Positions 7,601 to 14,336 of a stretch of DNA of 33,686 bases are shown here, one piece after another. Numbering within the stretch: position 1 is the first letter of the stretch; each line of letters begins with the position of its first letter. The DNA comes from an uncultured Granulicella sp. (GTDB taxonomy: Bacteria > Acidobacteriota > Terriglobia > Terriglobales > Acidobacteriaceae). The notes beneath the pieces are model-generated. The model was not told where the DNA came from and did no database searches. It saw only the letters and a program-made list of their open reading frames with translations. The stretch lies in NCBI GenBank assembly GCA_903932155.1, contig CAIZFH010000208.1:1-33686 (forward strand). Direction: 5' to 3'. Both the position numbers and the translations under genes were made by a program.

Positions 7601-9082
7601 ATGAGCCAATCTCGCACCCAGCGCGGCCTGTATCCCCTTGCCCCAGCAATGGGTGTGCTGCTGCTGTGTGTTACCGCGATCGCGCCCCTGAATGCCCAGA
7701 CCCACAAGGTGGCAACGCCGGAGAAGGTGGTCCGCGCGGTTGCCGTCTACGAGTGGACTGGGGAGATGGCCAAGCCCGCCGCCAGCCGCCTGATCCCGGT
7801 CTCGCTCTATATCGACAGCAAGTTGGAAGACGCCGACGTCTACCTCGCCCGGCCTGTGCCCTTCGCACTGGACACCGGCAATGTATACGAGGTTGACCGG
7901 GCAGGAGTGTCGCTAGGCACGCTCAATCTGGTTTTTGCCCGCCACCTGGTGGCCCCCGCGATGGCCACCACCAGCTACGACAACGGCTGGTTTGGATACG
8001 GCAAGTTTATCCCCCCTGCCCCGCCGGTACAGTCCACGCTACAGCCCTCCAGGACGCTGGGCGTGATAACCGGCATCGACGAGGATGACGATCGGCCTCA
8101 CTTCTCGGCGCGCTCCGCAACCCCCGGCACCGGCGACGCGGCCACCCCCACGGCGGGGACGTCGGCACCCTCCGGCACACCTGCCAACGATCCCGATCGT
8201 CCGACGCTGCACCGCAGCACCAGCACGCCCGACAAGACCACCTCGTCGAATTCCAGCGACACCCCGGCCAACGACCCCGACCGCCCAACACTGCGCCGCC
8301 ACAGCCCGCAGGAGGCCGATAAGAGCAGCACGGACAAACCGGGCGGCAGCGACGACGTCGCCTCGCTGAACGACGATCCCAACCGGCCACTGCTGCATCG
8401 CGGCAAGCCAGTGGCAGCGCTCACCGAAGCGGATATTCCCAAGCTCAACGGCCTTCCCCGCGATCAGGACCTGCACCAGTTGGTCGCCGTATCCGACGCG
8501 GCGAACCGCATGCCGCACGACTTCACGCGCGCTTGGCAGGATGAGGCCGAACACCAGGCCATCCTCGCCAAGATGCAGGCCGCCGCACGCGCGCAGCTCG
8601 CCGCTTACGAGGCCGCCAATGCGCCTGCCGCCATCCCTGTAGTCGCGCCCGCGACGCCCGTGACGCGCAAGACCACCGGCAAGCAGCCGCGCACGGCGAC
8701 TCCACAGACGGCTCCGCCAGCCGCTTCACCCGAGCCGCTCCTGGAGGAGCAGTTGACGGGATACATGCTCAGTTACGGCGGCGCGCCCACCTACGTCTAC
8801 TCCGCGCACACCGATGGCCTCGGTCCCGCGCTGCGCTTTGTTACCGTGGTGGCGCAGGTCGACAACAACGGCGAGCCCGAGATTGCCATCAAGAGCGTCA
8901 CCGACGCCGCCCACCTGGACCGCGCGCCGCGCATGAAGCTGGTGGATGTAGTCGACGCGGAAGCCTCCAACCGCGCCAGCCTGCTCTTCGAGCTGCGCGC
9001 CCAGAACTCCCGCCAGTTTGCGCTCTATCGCGTGATCGGTGCGCGCGCCGACCAGACCTTCCTCACCGGCTCTACCCAGTAA
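7601..9082 (+). CDS. Secreted protein with DPDRPTLRR-type repeats, unknown
   Basis: About 493 residues from ATG 7601, the first start giving a normal signal peptide (a basic start, then APAMGVLLLCVTAIAPLNAQ, with cleavage probably after NAQ). The first mature segment (residues ~40-140) is ordinary folded-looking sequence. Residues ~160-270 are low-complexity Ser/Thr/Pro/Asp with four spaced motifs: DDDRPHFSAR, NDPDRPTLHR, NDPDRPTLRR and NDDPNRPLLHRGKP. The last part (~400-493) looks folded again, with a likely beta-rich TGYMLSYGGAPTYVYSAH segment. I recall such motifs from acidobacterial exported proteins of unknown function. Probably periplasmic or surface-associated. Converges on the cytochrome gene with a 6-bp gap. 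Confidence 0.8.
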   Translation: MSQSRTQRGLYPLAPAMGVLLLCVTAIAPLNAQTHKVATPEKVVRAVAVYEWTGEMAKPAASRLIPVSLYIDSKLEDADVYLARPVPFALDTGNVYEVDRAGVSLGTLNLVFARHLVAPAMATTSYDNGWFGYGKFIPPAPPVQSTLQPSRTLGVITGIDEDDDRPHFSARSATPGTGDAATPTAGTSAPSGTPANDPDRPTLHRSTSTPDKTTSSNSSDTPANDPDRPTLRRHSPQEADKSSTDKPGGSDDVASLNDDPNRPLLHRGKPVAALTEADIPKLNGLPRDQDLHQLVAVSDAANRMPHDFTRAWQDEAEHQAILAKMQAAARAQLAAYEAANAPAAIPVVAPATPVTRKTTGKQPRTATPQTAPPAASPEPLLEEQLTGYMLSYGGAPTYVYSAHTDGLGPALRFVTVVAQVDNNGEPEIAIKSVTDAAHLDRAPRMKLVDVVDAEASNRASLLFELRAQNSRQFALYRVIGARADQTFLTGSTQ

Positions 9083-9088
9083 CGCACT

Positions 9089-9643
9089 CTAATTCGCCGC
9101 AGGCGCTGCCGCCGGAGGCATTGCCGCTGGGGGTGCGTTGGTAGGCGACGCATTCGCTGGCCGATTGCCCTGCTGCCGCGGAGGCGCAACGTAGACAGAC
9201 GGATGCTTCTCTCCACGATGACAGGTGCCGCAGGTGACCGGGTTGGTGTCCTTGCGGTTCGTGATCTGCGCGAGGTACTTGGTGTTGACATCGCCGGTCA
9301 TCTGGATCATGAACCGTGCCGTCTCCTTCACCGGGTTGCCGTCGGAGGCCCTGTCCTCGCGCTTCGTGACCGGGTCCGCGGGCGTGTGACAGAACTCGCA
9401 CTCGACGCCCAGGTCGCCCGAGAACTGGCGCATTAGCTTGCGCAGGTCGTCGCGAGAGATATTGTCCGGCAGCACCTTCAGGTTCTTGAATCCCGGTGCA
9501 GCGTTCTGCGTGCCGGGCGCGGCGGGAGCGGCGGCAGAAGCAGGTACGCGTGGCGCGGTTGGTGCGGTCTGCGCGGAAGCCGAAAGAAGAAGGACAAGTC
9601 CCGCGCAAAGCACGGGCACACAGGTGCGAAGAGATGGATTCAT
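9089..9643 (-). CDS. Diheme c-type cytochrome of the reaction-centre cytochrome subunit type
   Basis: Exported electron-transfer protein, 184 residues. The N-terminus is a signal peptide (VPVLCAGLVLLLSASAQ) followed by an Ala/Pro-rich spacer to residue ~50. The folded core begins FKNLKVLPDNISRDDLRKLMRQF, which resembles the photosynthetic reaction-centre cytochrome c subunit fold widely found in non-photosynthetic acidobacteria. Two heme attachment sites are present: CEFCH (82-86) and CGTCH (138-142). Methionines in FMIQM (~111-115) could be axial ligands. The true photosynthetic subunit is larger with four hemes, so this is a half-size relative. The C-terminus is again Pro/Ala-rich. The redox partner is unknown. 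Confidence 0.88.
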   Translation of the reverse strand: MNPSLRTCVPVLCAGLVLLLSASAQTAPTAPRVPASAAAPAAPGTQNAAPGFKNLKVLPDNISRDDLRKLMRQFSGDLGVECEFCHTPADPVTKREDRASDGNPVKETARFMIQMTGDVNTKYLAQITNRKDTNPVTCGTCHRGEKHPSVYVAPPRQQGNRPANASPTNAPPAAMPPAAAPAAN

Positions 9644-9797
9644 GGTTTCAGTACCTTAAGGGAAGTGAGAATGGGGGCCTTCCTCAAGGTCTACGGAGAA
9701 CTCGCGCGCCTGTCAAGCCGTTCGCTTACACACGCGTCCTTGGGCACCCGCGCTGAGCAGGCCATTCTCACCGATTCCTCCCAGCAAACTGCACCCA

Positions 9798-10277
9798 TTA
9801 GTCCGCGATGCCTACGTCCGGCACATCGACGCCAAGCGCCGTGGCCAGCGCAATCTGATGGTCCTGCTCCTGCATCAGGATCTCGCGGATGTGTTCCGCG
9901 GTGGCGAACTCGCCAAGTTCGTCGCACTGCTTCACACGGCGGCGATAGTTGCGAATCGTCGTGTTCTCGTTGTCCAGGTCGAAGCGCAACATATCCTCGG
10001 CCTTCTGCGAAGTCTTCACCGGCTTGGGAACCGTGGTCGGCATGCCGCCCAGATAGTCGATCTGGTTGGAGAGAATGATGGCGTGGGCCAGCTCCTCGCC
10101 CGCATGCACGGCAAGTTCAGCGGCGATGTTCATATACGCCGCACCCTTCAGCACCTGCGAGTAGTTGACATAGCCGATGATGGCCTGAAACTCGCGCGAC
10201 AGGTCTTCGTTCAGCAGATCGATAAGCTGTTTGCGGGTAATGGACGCGGCGGGTGCGTTTGCGTTCTTCGTGGGCAT
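9798..10277 (-). CDS. Ferritin-like diiron protein (bacterioferritin-type)
   Basis: Four-helix-bundle protein likely to store iron or detoxify iron and peroxide in the cytosol. 159 residues from ATG 10277, with GGAG six bases upstream; the frame is open further upstream but lacks a better site. Candidate metal ligands fall in family positions: E29 in EDLSREFQAII, E61/E62 and H65 in HAGEELAHA, E104 in DNENTTIRNY, and E137/H140 in EQDHQ. The spacing matches ferritin-like domains annotated as bacterioferritin or Dps-like. The heme-ligating methionine of classical bacterioferritin cannot be assigned with confidence. It stands alone; galU is on the same strand 99 bp upstream. Confidence 0.85.
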   Translation of the reverse strand: MPTKNANAPAASITRKQLIDLLNEDLSREFQAIIGYVNYSQVLKGAAYMNIAAELAVHAGEELAHAIILSNQIDYLGGMPTTVPKPVKTSQKAEDMLRFDLDNENTTIRNYRRRVKQCDELGEFATAEHIREILMQEQDHQIALATALGVDVPDVGIAD

Positions 10278-10376
10278 TTCATCTCCAGGAGCGATGAGTA
10301 TCTGGTGCCCCATCGCCTCAGGAATTGAGATGCAGAAAATCGCCAGGGAGGATTCCGCCTGCAAGAGCGGACTCGC

Positions 10377-11255
10377 CTATAGCGGAACATTCTTCAGCCA
10401 CTCGCGGAAGGCCGGCCCCAGGTCCCGGCGCTTCAGCGCCAGCTCCACGGTGGCCTTCAGGAAGCCCAGCTTGTCTCCCGCATCGTGTCGCGTGCCCTCG
10501 AAACGGTAGCCGTATACCTTCTCATGCTGGAGCAGCGCCTGGATCGCGTCTGTGAGCTGTAGCTCACCACCCGCGCCCGGCTTCACGCCCTCGATCATCT
10601 GGAAGATGCGCGGAGTCAAAACATAGCGTCCGGTAATGGCGTTGGCCGACGGCGCGTCCTCGAACTTCGGCTTCTCCACCAATCGCTTCACCTCCATCAG
10701 GCGCGGGTTCCCCGCCACGGGAGTGCAATCAAGGCAGCCGTAGTTGGAGATTGCCGGCCCCTCGATGACCTCCGACGCCAGAATGCTCGCCTGGGTCGCC
10801 TCGAACGCCTCCACCATCTGCTTCATGCACGGAACCGTGGAGTCGATGATGTCGTCGGGCAGCAGCACGCAGAAGGGTTCGTCGCCCACCAGTTCCTTCG
10901 CCATCAGAATCGCGTGGCCCAGGCCCAGCGGCTCGGCTTGTCGCGTGTAAACAATCTTGGCCAGCTTCGACAGCGAACGAACCGTCTCCAGTAGCGCCTG
11001 CTTGCCCTTGGCGGCCAGCGCAGCCTCCAGCTCCGGGCTGGAGTCGAAGTGGTCCTCCATGGCGGCCTTGTCGCGCCCCGTCACAATGATGATCTCGGTG
11101 CAGCCCGCGGCCACCGCCTCCTCCACCCCATACTGAATCAGAGGCTTGTCCACAAGGCACAACATCTCTTTGGGGATGGACTTGGTGGCGGGCAGGAATC
11201 GCGTGCCCATGCCTGCTGCAGGAAAGACGGCCTTGCGGATCTTCTGTTGAATCAT
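10377..11255 (-). CDS. galU: UTP--glucose-1-phosphate uridylyltransferase
   Basis: Makes UDP-glucose from UTP and glucose-1-phosphate in the cytosol, feeding envelope polysaccharide and glycolipid synthesis. 292 residues from ATG 11255 (MIQQKIRKAVFPAAGMGTRF); an upstream in-frame extension to 11300 is not convincing. The nucleotide-binding signature AAGMGTRFLPATKSIPKEML is at the N-terminus, followed by DKPLIQYGVEEAVAAG, EPLGLGHAI and FCVLLPDDII. Later come VEKP and GRYVLTPRIF and the C-terminal GYRFEGTRHDAGDKLGFLKA, all typical of bacterial GalU. The length is normal. The gene lies just downstream of dnaA on the same strand. Confidence 0.95.
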   Translation of the reverse strand: MIQQKIRKAVFPAAGMGTRFLPATKSIPKEMLCLVDKPLIQYGVEEAVAAGCTEIIIVTGRDKAAMEDHFDSSPELEAALAAKGKQALLETVRSLSKLAKIVYTRQAEPLGLGHAILMAKELVGDEPFCVLLPDDIIDSTVPCMKQMVEAFEATQASILASEVIEGPAISNYGCLDCTPVAGNPRLMEVKRLVEKPKFEDAPSANAITGRYVLTPRIFQMIEGVKPGAGGELQLTDAIQALLQHEKVYGYRFEGTRHDAGDKLGFLKATVELALKRRDLGPAFREWLKNVPL

Positions 11256-11341
11256 GGGAAGCGGGTCCCTCGCCGCCAACTTCAGATGACATCCTAGCAA
11301 AGCTGTAGCACCACGCGCCGCAATTCCGACGGGGTGCCCCC

Positions 11342-11373
11342 TGGTCTGAATTGTGTGATATGGGATCAGACCA
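11342..11373. repeat. 8-bp inverted repeat just after the dnaA stop
   Basis: TGGTCTGA (11342-11349) and TCAGACCA (11366-11373) are perfect inverted copies around a 16-base loop, three bases beyond the dnaA stop codon. No T-tract follows on the dnaA strand, so a classical intrinsic terminator is not supported. It could be an mRNA 3'-end structure or a protein site between dnaA and galU. The rest of the gap is unremarkable. Confidence 0.4.
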
Positions 11374-11376
11374 ATT

Positions 11377-12795
11377 CTAGCTAAGCGTCTCCATCAGCTT
11401 GTTGACGGTGCGGTTGAGGTCCTTGTCGCTGCGGCGGTGCTCGTCGATCTTGCTGATGGAGTGCATCACGGTGGTGTGGTGCTTGCCGCCGAACTGGCGT
11501 CCGATCTCCGGCAGCGACGCCTCGGTGAGCTGCTTGGCCAGATACATGGCGATCTGGCGCGGCACCACGATCTGGCGGGAGTTGTTCTTCTGCTTCAGCT
11601 CGGCCACGCGCATACCGAACTGCTCCGCCACGGCGCGCTGAATGGCCTCGATGGTGATCTTGCGCACCTGGGTGTCGATGAACTGTTTCAGGCACTGCTG
11701 CGTGACGGCCAGCGTAATCTCCACGCCATGCATGCTGCACCATGCGATAAGCCGCACCAGCGCACCCTCCAGCTCGCGCACATTGGTGCGCACGTTGGAC
11801 GCGATGAAGAGCGCAACTTCGGTGGGAAGGTGGGTCTGTTCGGACTCGGCTTTTTTCTGGAGTATGGCGACCTTGGTCTCCAGGTCGGGCGGCTGGATGT
11901 CCGCGATCAGCCCCCACTCGAAGCGCGAGCGCAGGCGGTCCTCGAAGTCGGCCAACTCCTTCGGCGGGCGGTCGCTGGCGATGACGATCTGCTTCATGCT
12001 CTCGTGCAGCGCGTTGAAGGTATGGAAGAACTCCTCCTGGGTACGCTCCTTACCCGCAAGGAACTGGATGTCGTCGATCAGCAGCACGTCCACGTTGCGG
12101 TACTTGTCGCGGAAGCTGGTCATCTTGTCGTAGCGCACAGAGTTGATCATCTCGTTGGTGAACTTTTCGCCCGAGACGTAGCAGATGGAGGCCTGCGGCT
12201 GGCGGCGCTTTACATCGTGCCCGATGGCATGCAACAGATGGGTCTTGCCCATGCCCACGCCGCCGTAGAGGAAGAGCGGGTTGTAGGCCTTGGACGGACG
12301 CTCGGCGACGGCCTGCGACGCAGCCATTGCGAACTGGTTGCCGCTGCCGATCACAAAGGCGTCGAACTGGTAACGCGGGTTGAGCTGTGACGCCGTGTTC
12401 CAGTCGAAGCGCGACTGCTCGGGAGCTGGCGCGGTCGATCCGTTCATCCGGCGCGTTCGCGGCGCGTTCGGGTTGTGGCTCGAGACAGGAGCGAATCCAC
12501 CGTCTTCGCGCACACGCGGCGCACTGGGGTCCTGCGCGGGAGTGGTAAAAACCACCGTGTCGATGTCCAGCGCCAGGTTGTCAATGGCCTCTTGAATCAG
12601 GTCGGCGTACTTCTCGCCCAGATGCTGGAACTCTGCCGATGGAATGCGCACATACAGCGTCTTGCCGGCGATGTGGGAGAAGCGCGTGGGCTTCAGCCAT
12701 GTCTCGTAGGACTGGCGATTGATCTTCTTCTCAAGCGCGGCGAGGATGCGCACCCATTGATTCAATACCGCTGTGGCTGTGGGAACGAATGACAT
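11377..12795 (-). CDS. dnaA: Chromosomal replication initiator protein DnaA
   Basis: Binds DnaA boxes at the origin and opens the duplex in an ATP-dependent way. 472 residues from ATG 12795 (MSFVPTATAVLNQW), with a GAAGGA stretch 12 bases upstream. Domain I is residues ~1-85, followed by a variable linker. The AAA+ domain has Walker A GGVGMGKTHLLHA (178 onward), Walker B LLIDDIQFLAG (238 onward) and sensor/arginine-finger region LRSRFEWGL. Domain IV ends with the DnaA-box binding signature FGGKHHTTVMHSISKI. The length is normal. It is divergent from rpmH, the common bacterial arrangement. Confidence 0.97.
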   Translation of the reverse strand: MSFVPTATAVLNQWVRILAALEKKINRQSYETWLKPTRFSHIAGKTLYVRIPSAEFQHLGEKYADLIQEAIDNLALDIDTVVFTTPAQDPSAPRVREDGGFAPVSSHNPNAPRTRRMNGSTAPAPEQSRFDWNTASQLNPRYQFDAFVIGSGNQFAMAASQAVAERPSKAYNPLFLYGGVGMGKTHLLHAIGHDVKRRQPQASICYVSGEKFTNEMINSVRYDKMTSFRDKYRNVDVLLIDDIQFLAGKERTQEEFFHTFNALHESMKQIVIASDRPPKELADFEDRLRSRFEWGLIADIQPPDLETKVAILQKKAESEQTHLPTEVALFIASNVRTNVRELEGALVRLIAWCSMHGVEITLAVTQQCLKQFIDTQVRKITIEAIQRAVAEQFGMRVAELKQKNNSRQIVVPRQIAMYLAKQLTEASLPEIGRQFGGKHHTTVMHSISKIDEHRRSDKDLNRTVNKLMETLS

Positions 12796-13280
12796 ACTTT
12801 CAATTCCTTCTCGGAGTTTGCTCCAAGTATTTTTTGTTCTGAACGTATCAACCGACCCGAAATCTAACAGAGAATACGACTGCAACGGCAACACTACACC
12901 CGCACCGCAGAATAGCGAATGGAGAGAACAACTATTTGCTGGAGGTCTCCGCTCCGGTTCAATGCCCCAAGGCGAAGAGGAACGACTATGCCAACCAAAG
13001 TGCAATTCAGAAAAATTTGAAATTCAACTTTGGTAAGCGGGTTTGATAGTAGCACGGAAAACAGAGACTGATTCAAGTGTTCGAGAGATAAATATTTTGT
13101 TGCACCATTCCTTGTGAAGAATGCTTCTTCTCGTCTTAACTTGGGTCACCCGTCACACCATCCAACCCCACTCTGGGCCTTCGTCCATTCATATTATTTT
13201 GCAGCCGCCGCCAATCCCCGGTATACTGAAAGACTGTTGCAGATGCAGCTTTCAACAAGATTGAGCAGGAGCCGAATCGA
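12796..13280. other. dnaA-rpmH intergenic region, possible but unproven origin
   Basis: A 485-bp gap between divergent dnaA and rpmH, the usual place for an origin in many bacteria. It is more AT-rich than its neighbours, with patches such as AGATAAATATTTTG near 13090. I found no clear DnaA box (TTATCCACA or one-mismatch relatives) on either strand, so an origin is not supported by sequence. A good promoter for rpmH lies at its right end. No gene is seen in it. Confidence 0.35.
13199..13227 (+). promoter_or_regulatory. Sigma-70-type promoter of the rpmH operon
   Basis: TTGCAG (13199-13204), a 17-bp spacer, then TATACT (13222-13227), about 54 bp upstream of the rpmH ATG. Both hexamers are close to consensus and the spacing is optimal. 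It probably drives rpmH-rnpA-yidD-yidC and perhaps jag. Confidence 0.7.
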
Positions 13281-13436
13281 ATGCCGAAGCGTACCTTCCA
13301 ACCCAACCGCCGCCACCGCGCCAAAACTCACGGGTTCCTTACCCGCATGAAGACCAAGGCGGGCGCAGCCGTGTTGAGCCGCCGACGTGCCAAGGGACGC
13401 CACAAGATCGCCGTCAGCGCCGGCTTCCGCGACTAA
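13281..13436 (+). CDS. rpmH: Ribosomal protein bL34
   Basis: Small basic large-subunit ribosomal protein, 51 residues, starting [19 protein letters not shown]. The middle [19 protein letters not shown] and the ending KGRHKIAVS are diagnostic for L34. AGGAG lies about 10 bases upstream of the ATG. The C-terminal AGFRD extends a few residues beyond the shortest L34 proteins. First gene of the cluster with rnpA, as in most bacteria. Confidence 0.97.
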   Translation: MPKRTFQPNRRHRAKTHGFLTRMKTKAGAAVLSRRRAKGRHKIAVSAGFRD

Positions 13437-13468
13437 CCCATACTCTCTGTCCTCGGGATCGTCCAGCA

Positions 13469-13921
13469 ATGCCTGCCAACGTAGAGGCAAATCGCAGCAT
13501 GACCGAGATGAGCCGATGCATTCCAATCCAAACCAAGATTGAGTGGCCCGCCACCCGTCTGCGCAAGCACGCGGACTACCAGCGCGTGTATCAGGCAAGC
13601 CGCAAGCAGTTCGGCAAGCAGATGAGCTACTTTTATGCGTTGCGCCCGGCGCTTGGCGCGGACGGAACTTTAGTGCGTGGCGTGAGCACGGAAGCTGCGA
13701 GGGTCGGCCTCACCGTGGGCAAGGTGATGGGCAAGGCAGTCGACCGCAACCGCATCAAGCGGAGGATGCGCGAAGCGGTGCGCAGACAGCTTCCTCTGCT
13801 GCAAGCCCCAGTCGACTTGGTGCTTCATCCCAAACGCAGCGTCCTCGATCTTGACTTCGCAAGCCTGGAACGCGAGGTGGCCGCCGTCTTCCGCGCAGTC
13901 CACAAGGCCACGCACAAGTGA
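13469..13921 (+). CDS. rnpA: Ribonuclease P protein component
   Basis: Protein partner of the RNase P RNA in tRNA 5'-end maturation. The conserved core runs from [13 protein letters not shown] through [30 protein letters not shown], which is the RNase P RNR signature, to the C-terminal helix. The start is uncertain: ATG 13469 gives 150 residues and ATG 13499 gives 140, both longer at the N-terminus than the family core, and neither has a strong ribosome binding site. The stop TGA overlaps a GTG codon in frame with the next gene. The RNA subunit is not in this window. Confidence 0.92.
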   Translation: MPANVEANRSMTEMSRCIPIQTKIEWPATRLRKHADYQRVYQASRKQFGKQMSYFYALRPALGADGTLVRGVSTEAARVGLTVGKVMGKAVDRNRIKRRMREAVRRQLPLLQAPVDLVLHPKRSVLDLDFASLEREVAAVFRAVHKATHK

Positions 13922-13977
13922 CGCTGCACGCGGAACCGGCATCGCCCGTAGGCGCTGAATCTGTGGAGGCAGAAGCC

Positions 13978-14274
13978 ATGAGCGAACGCGCCCAGCGCTT
14001 TGCATTCCGGGTTTATAAATCAGTGTTCTCTCCTGTACTGCAGGCCATCAGTCCATCACGCTGCCTGTATCTTCCCACCTGCTCGGAGTATGCCTATATC
14101 GCCGTCAGCCGGTTCGGATGGTTGCGCGGATCGTGGATGGCGCTGCGCAGGCTGGCGCGTTGCCATCCCTGGGGCAAGGGCGGCCTCGATCCGGTGCCCG
14201 AGCGCAATTTGCCCTATCCAGCGACCTCGAATTCCTGCGGCTGCAACCAAAAGGACGCAGACCATTTACCATAG
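13978..14274 (+). CDS. yidD: Membrane protein insertion efficiency factor YidD
   Basis: Small membrane-associated protein thought to help YidC/Sec insertion. 98 residues from ATG 13978, chosen because GGAGG lies eight bases upstream; an in-frame GTG at 13918 overlapping the rnpA stop would add 20 residues unlike the family. The family block is plain: [27 protein letters not shown], then [24 protein letters not shown]. The C-terminal ~24 residues (with CGC near the end) are an extra tail. Located between rnpA and yidC as usual. Confidence 0.93.
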   Translation: MSERAQRFAFRVYKSVFSPVLQAISPSRCLYLPTCSEYAYIAVSRFGWLRGSWMALRRLARCHPWGKGGLDPVPERNLPYPATSNSCGCNQKDADHLP

Positions 14275-14336
14275 AGAACAGGCTGGCAGTCCCACGGCCG
14301 CAACCTCCAGCACCCCATTCAGATAGGAAGCCTCAC

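Noticed and set aside
9653-9700. Hairpin between CCTTAAGGGAAG and CTTCCTCAAGG upstream of the cytochrome gene
   Set aside because: Pairing needs a bulge and mismatches and the position fits no clear role.
11342-11373. Intrinsic terminator of dnaA
   Set aside because: The 8-bp stem is real but there is no T-tract after it on the dnaA strand and the loop is long, so it is listed only as an inverted repeat.
11437-12390. 317-residue plus-strand ORF inside dnaA
   Set aside because: Mirror of the DnaA AAA+ region; no ribosome site and typical high-GC shadow composition.
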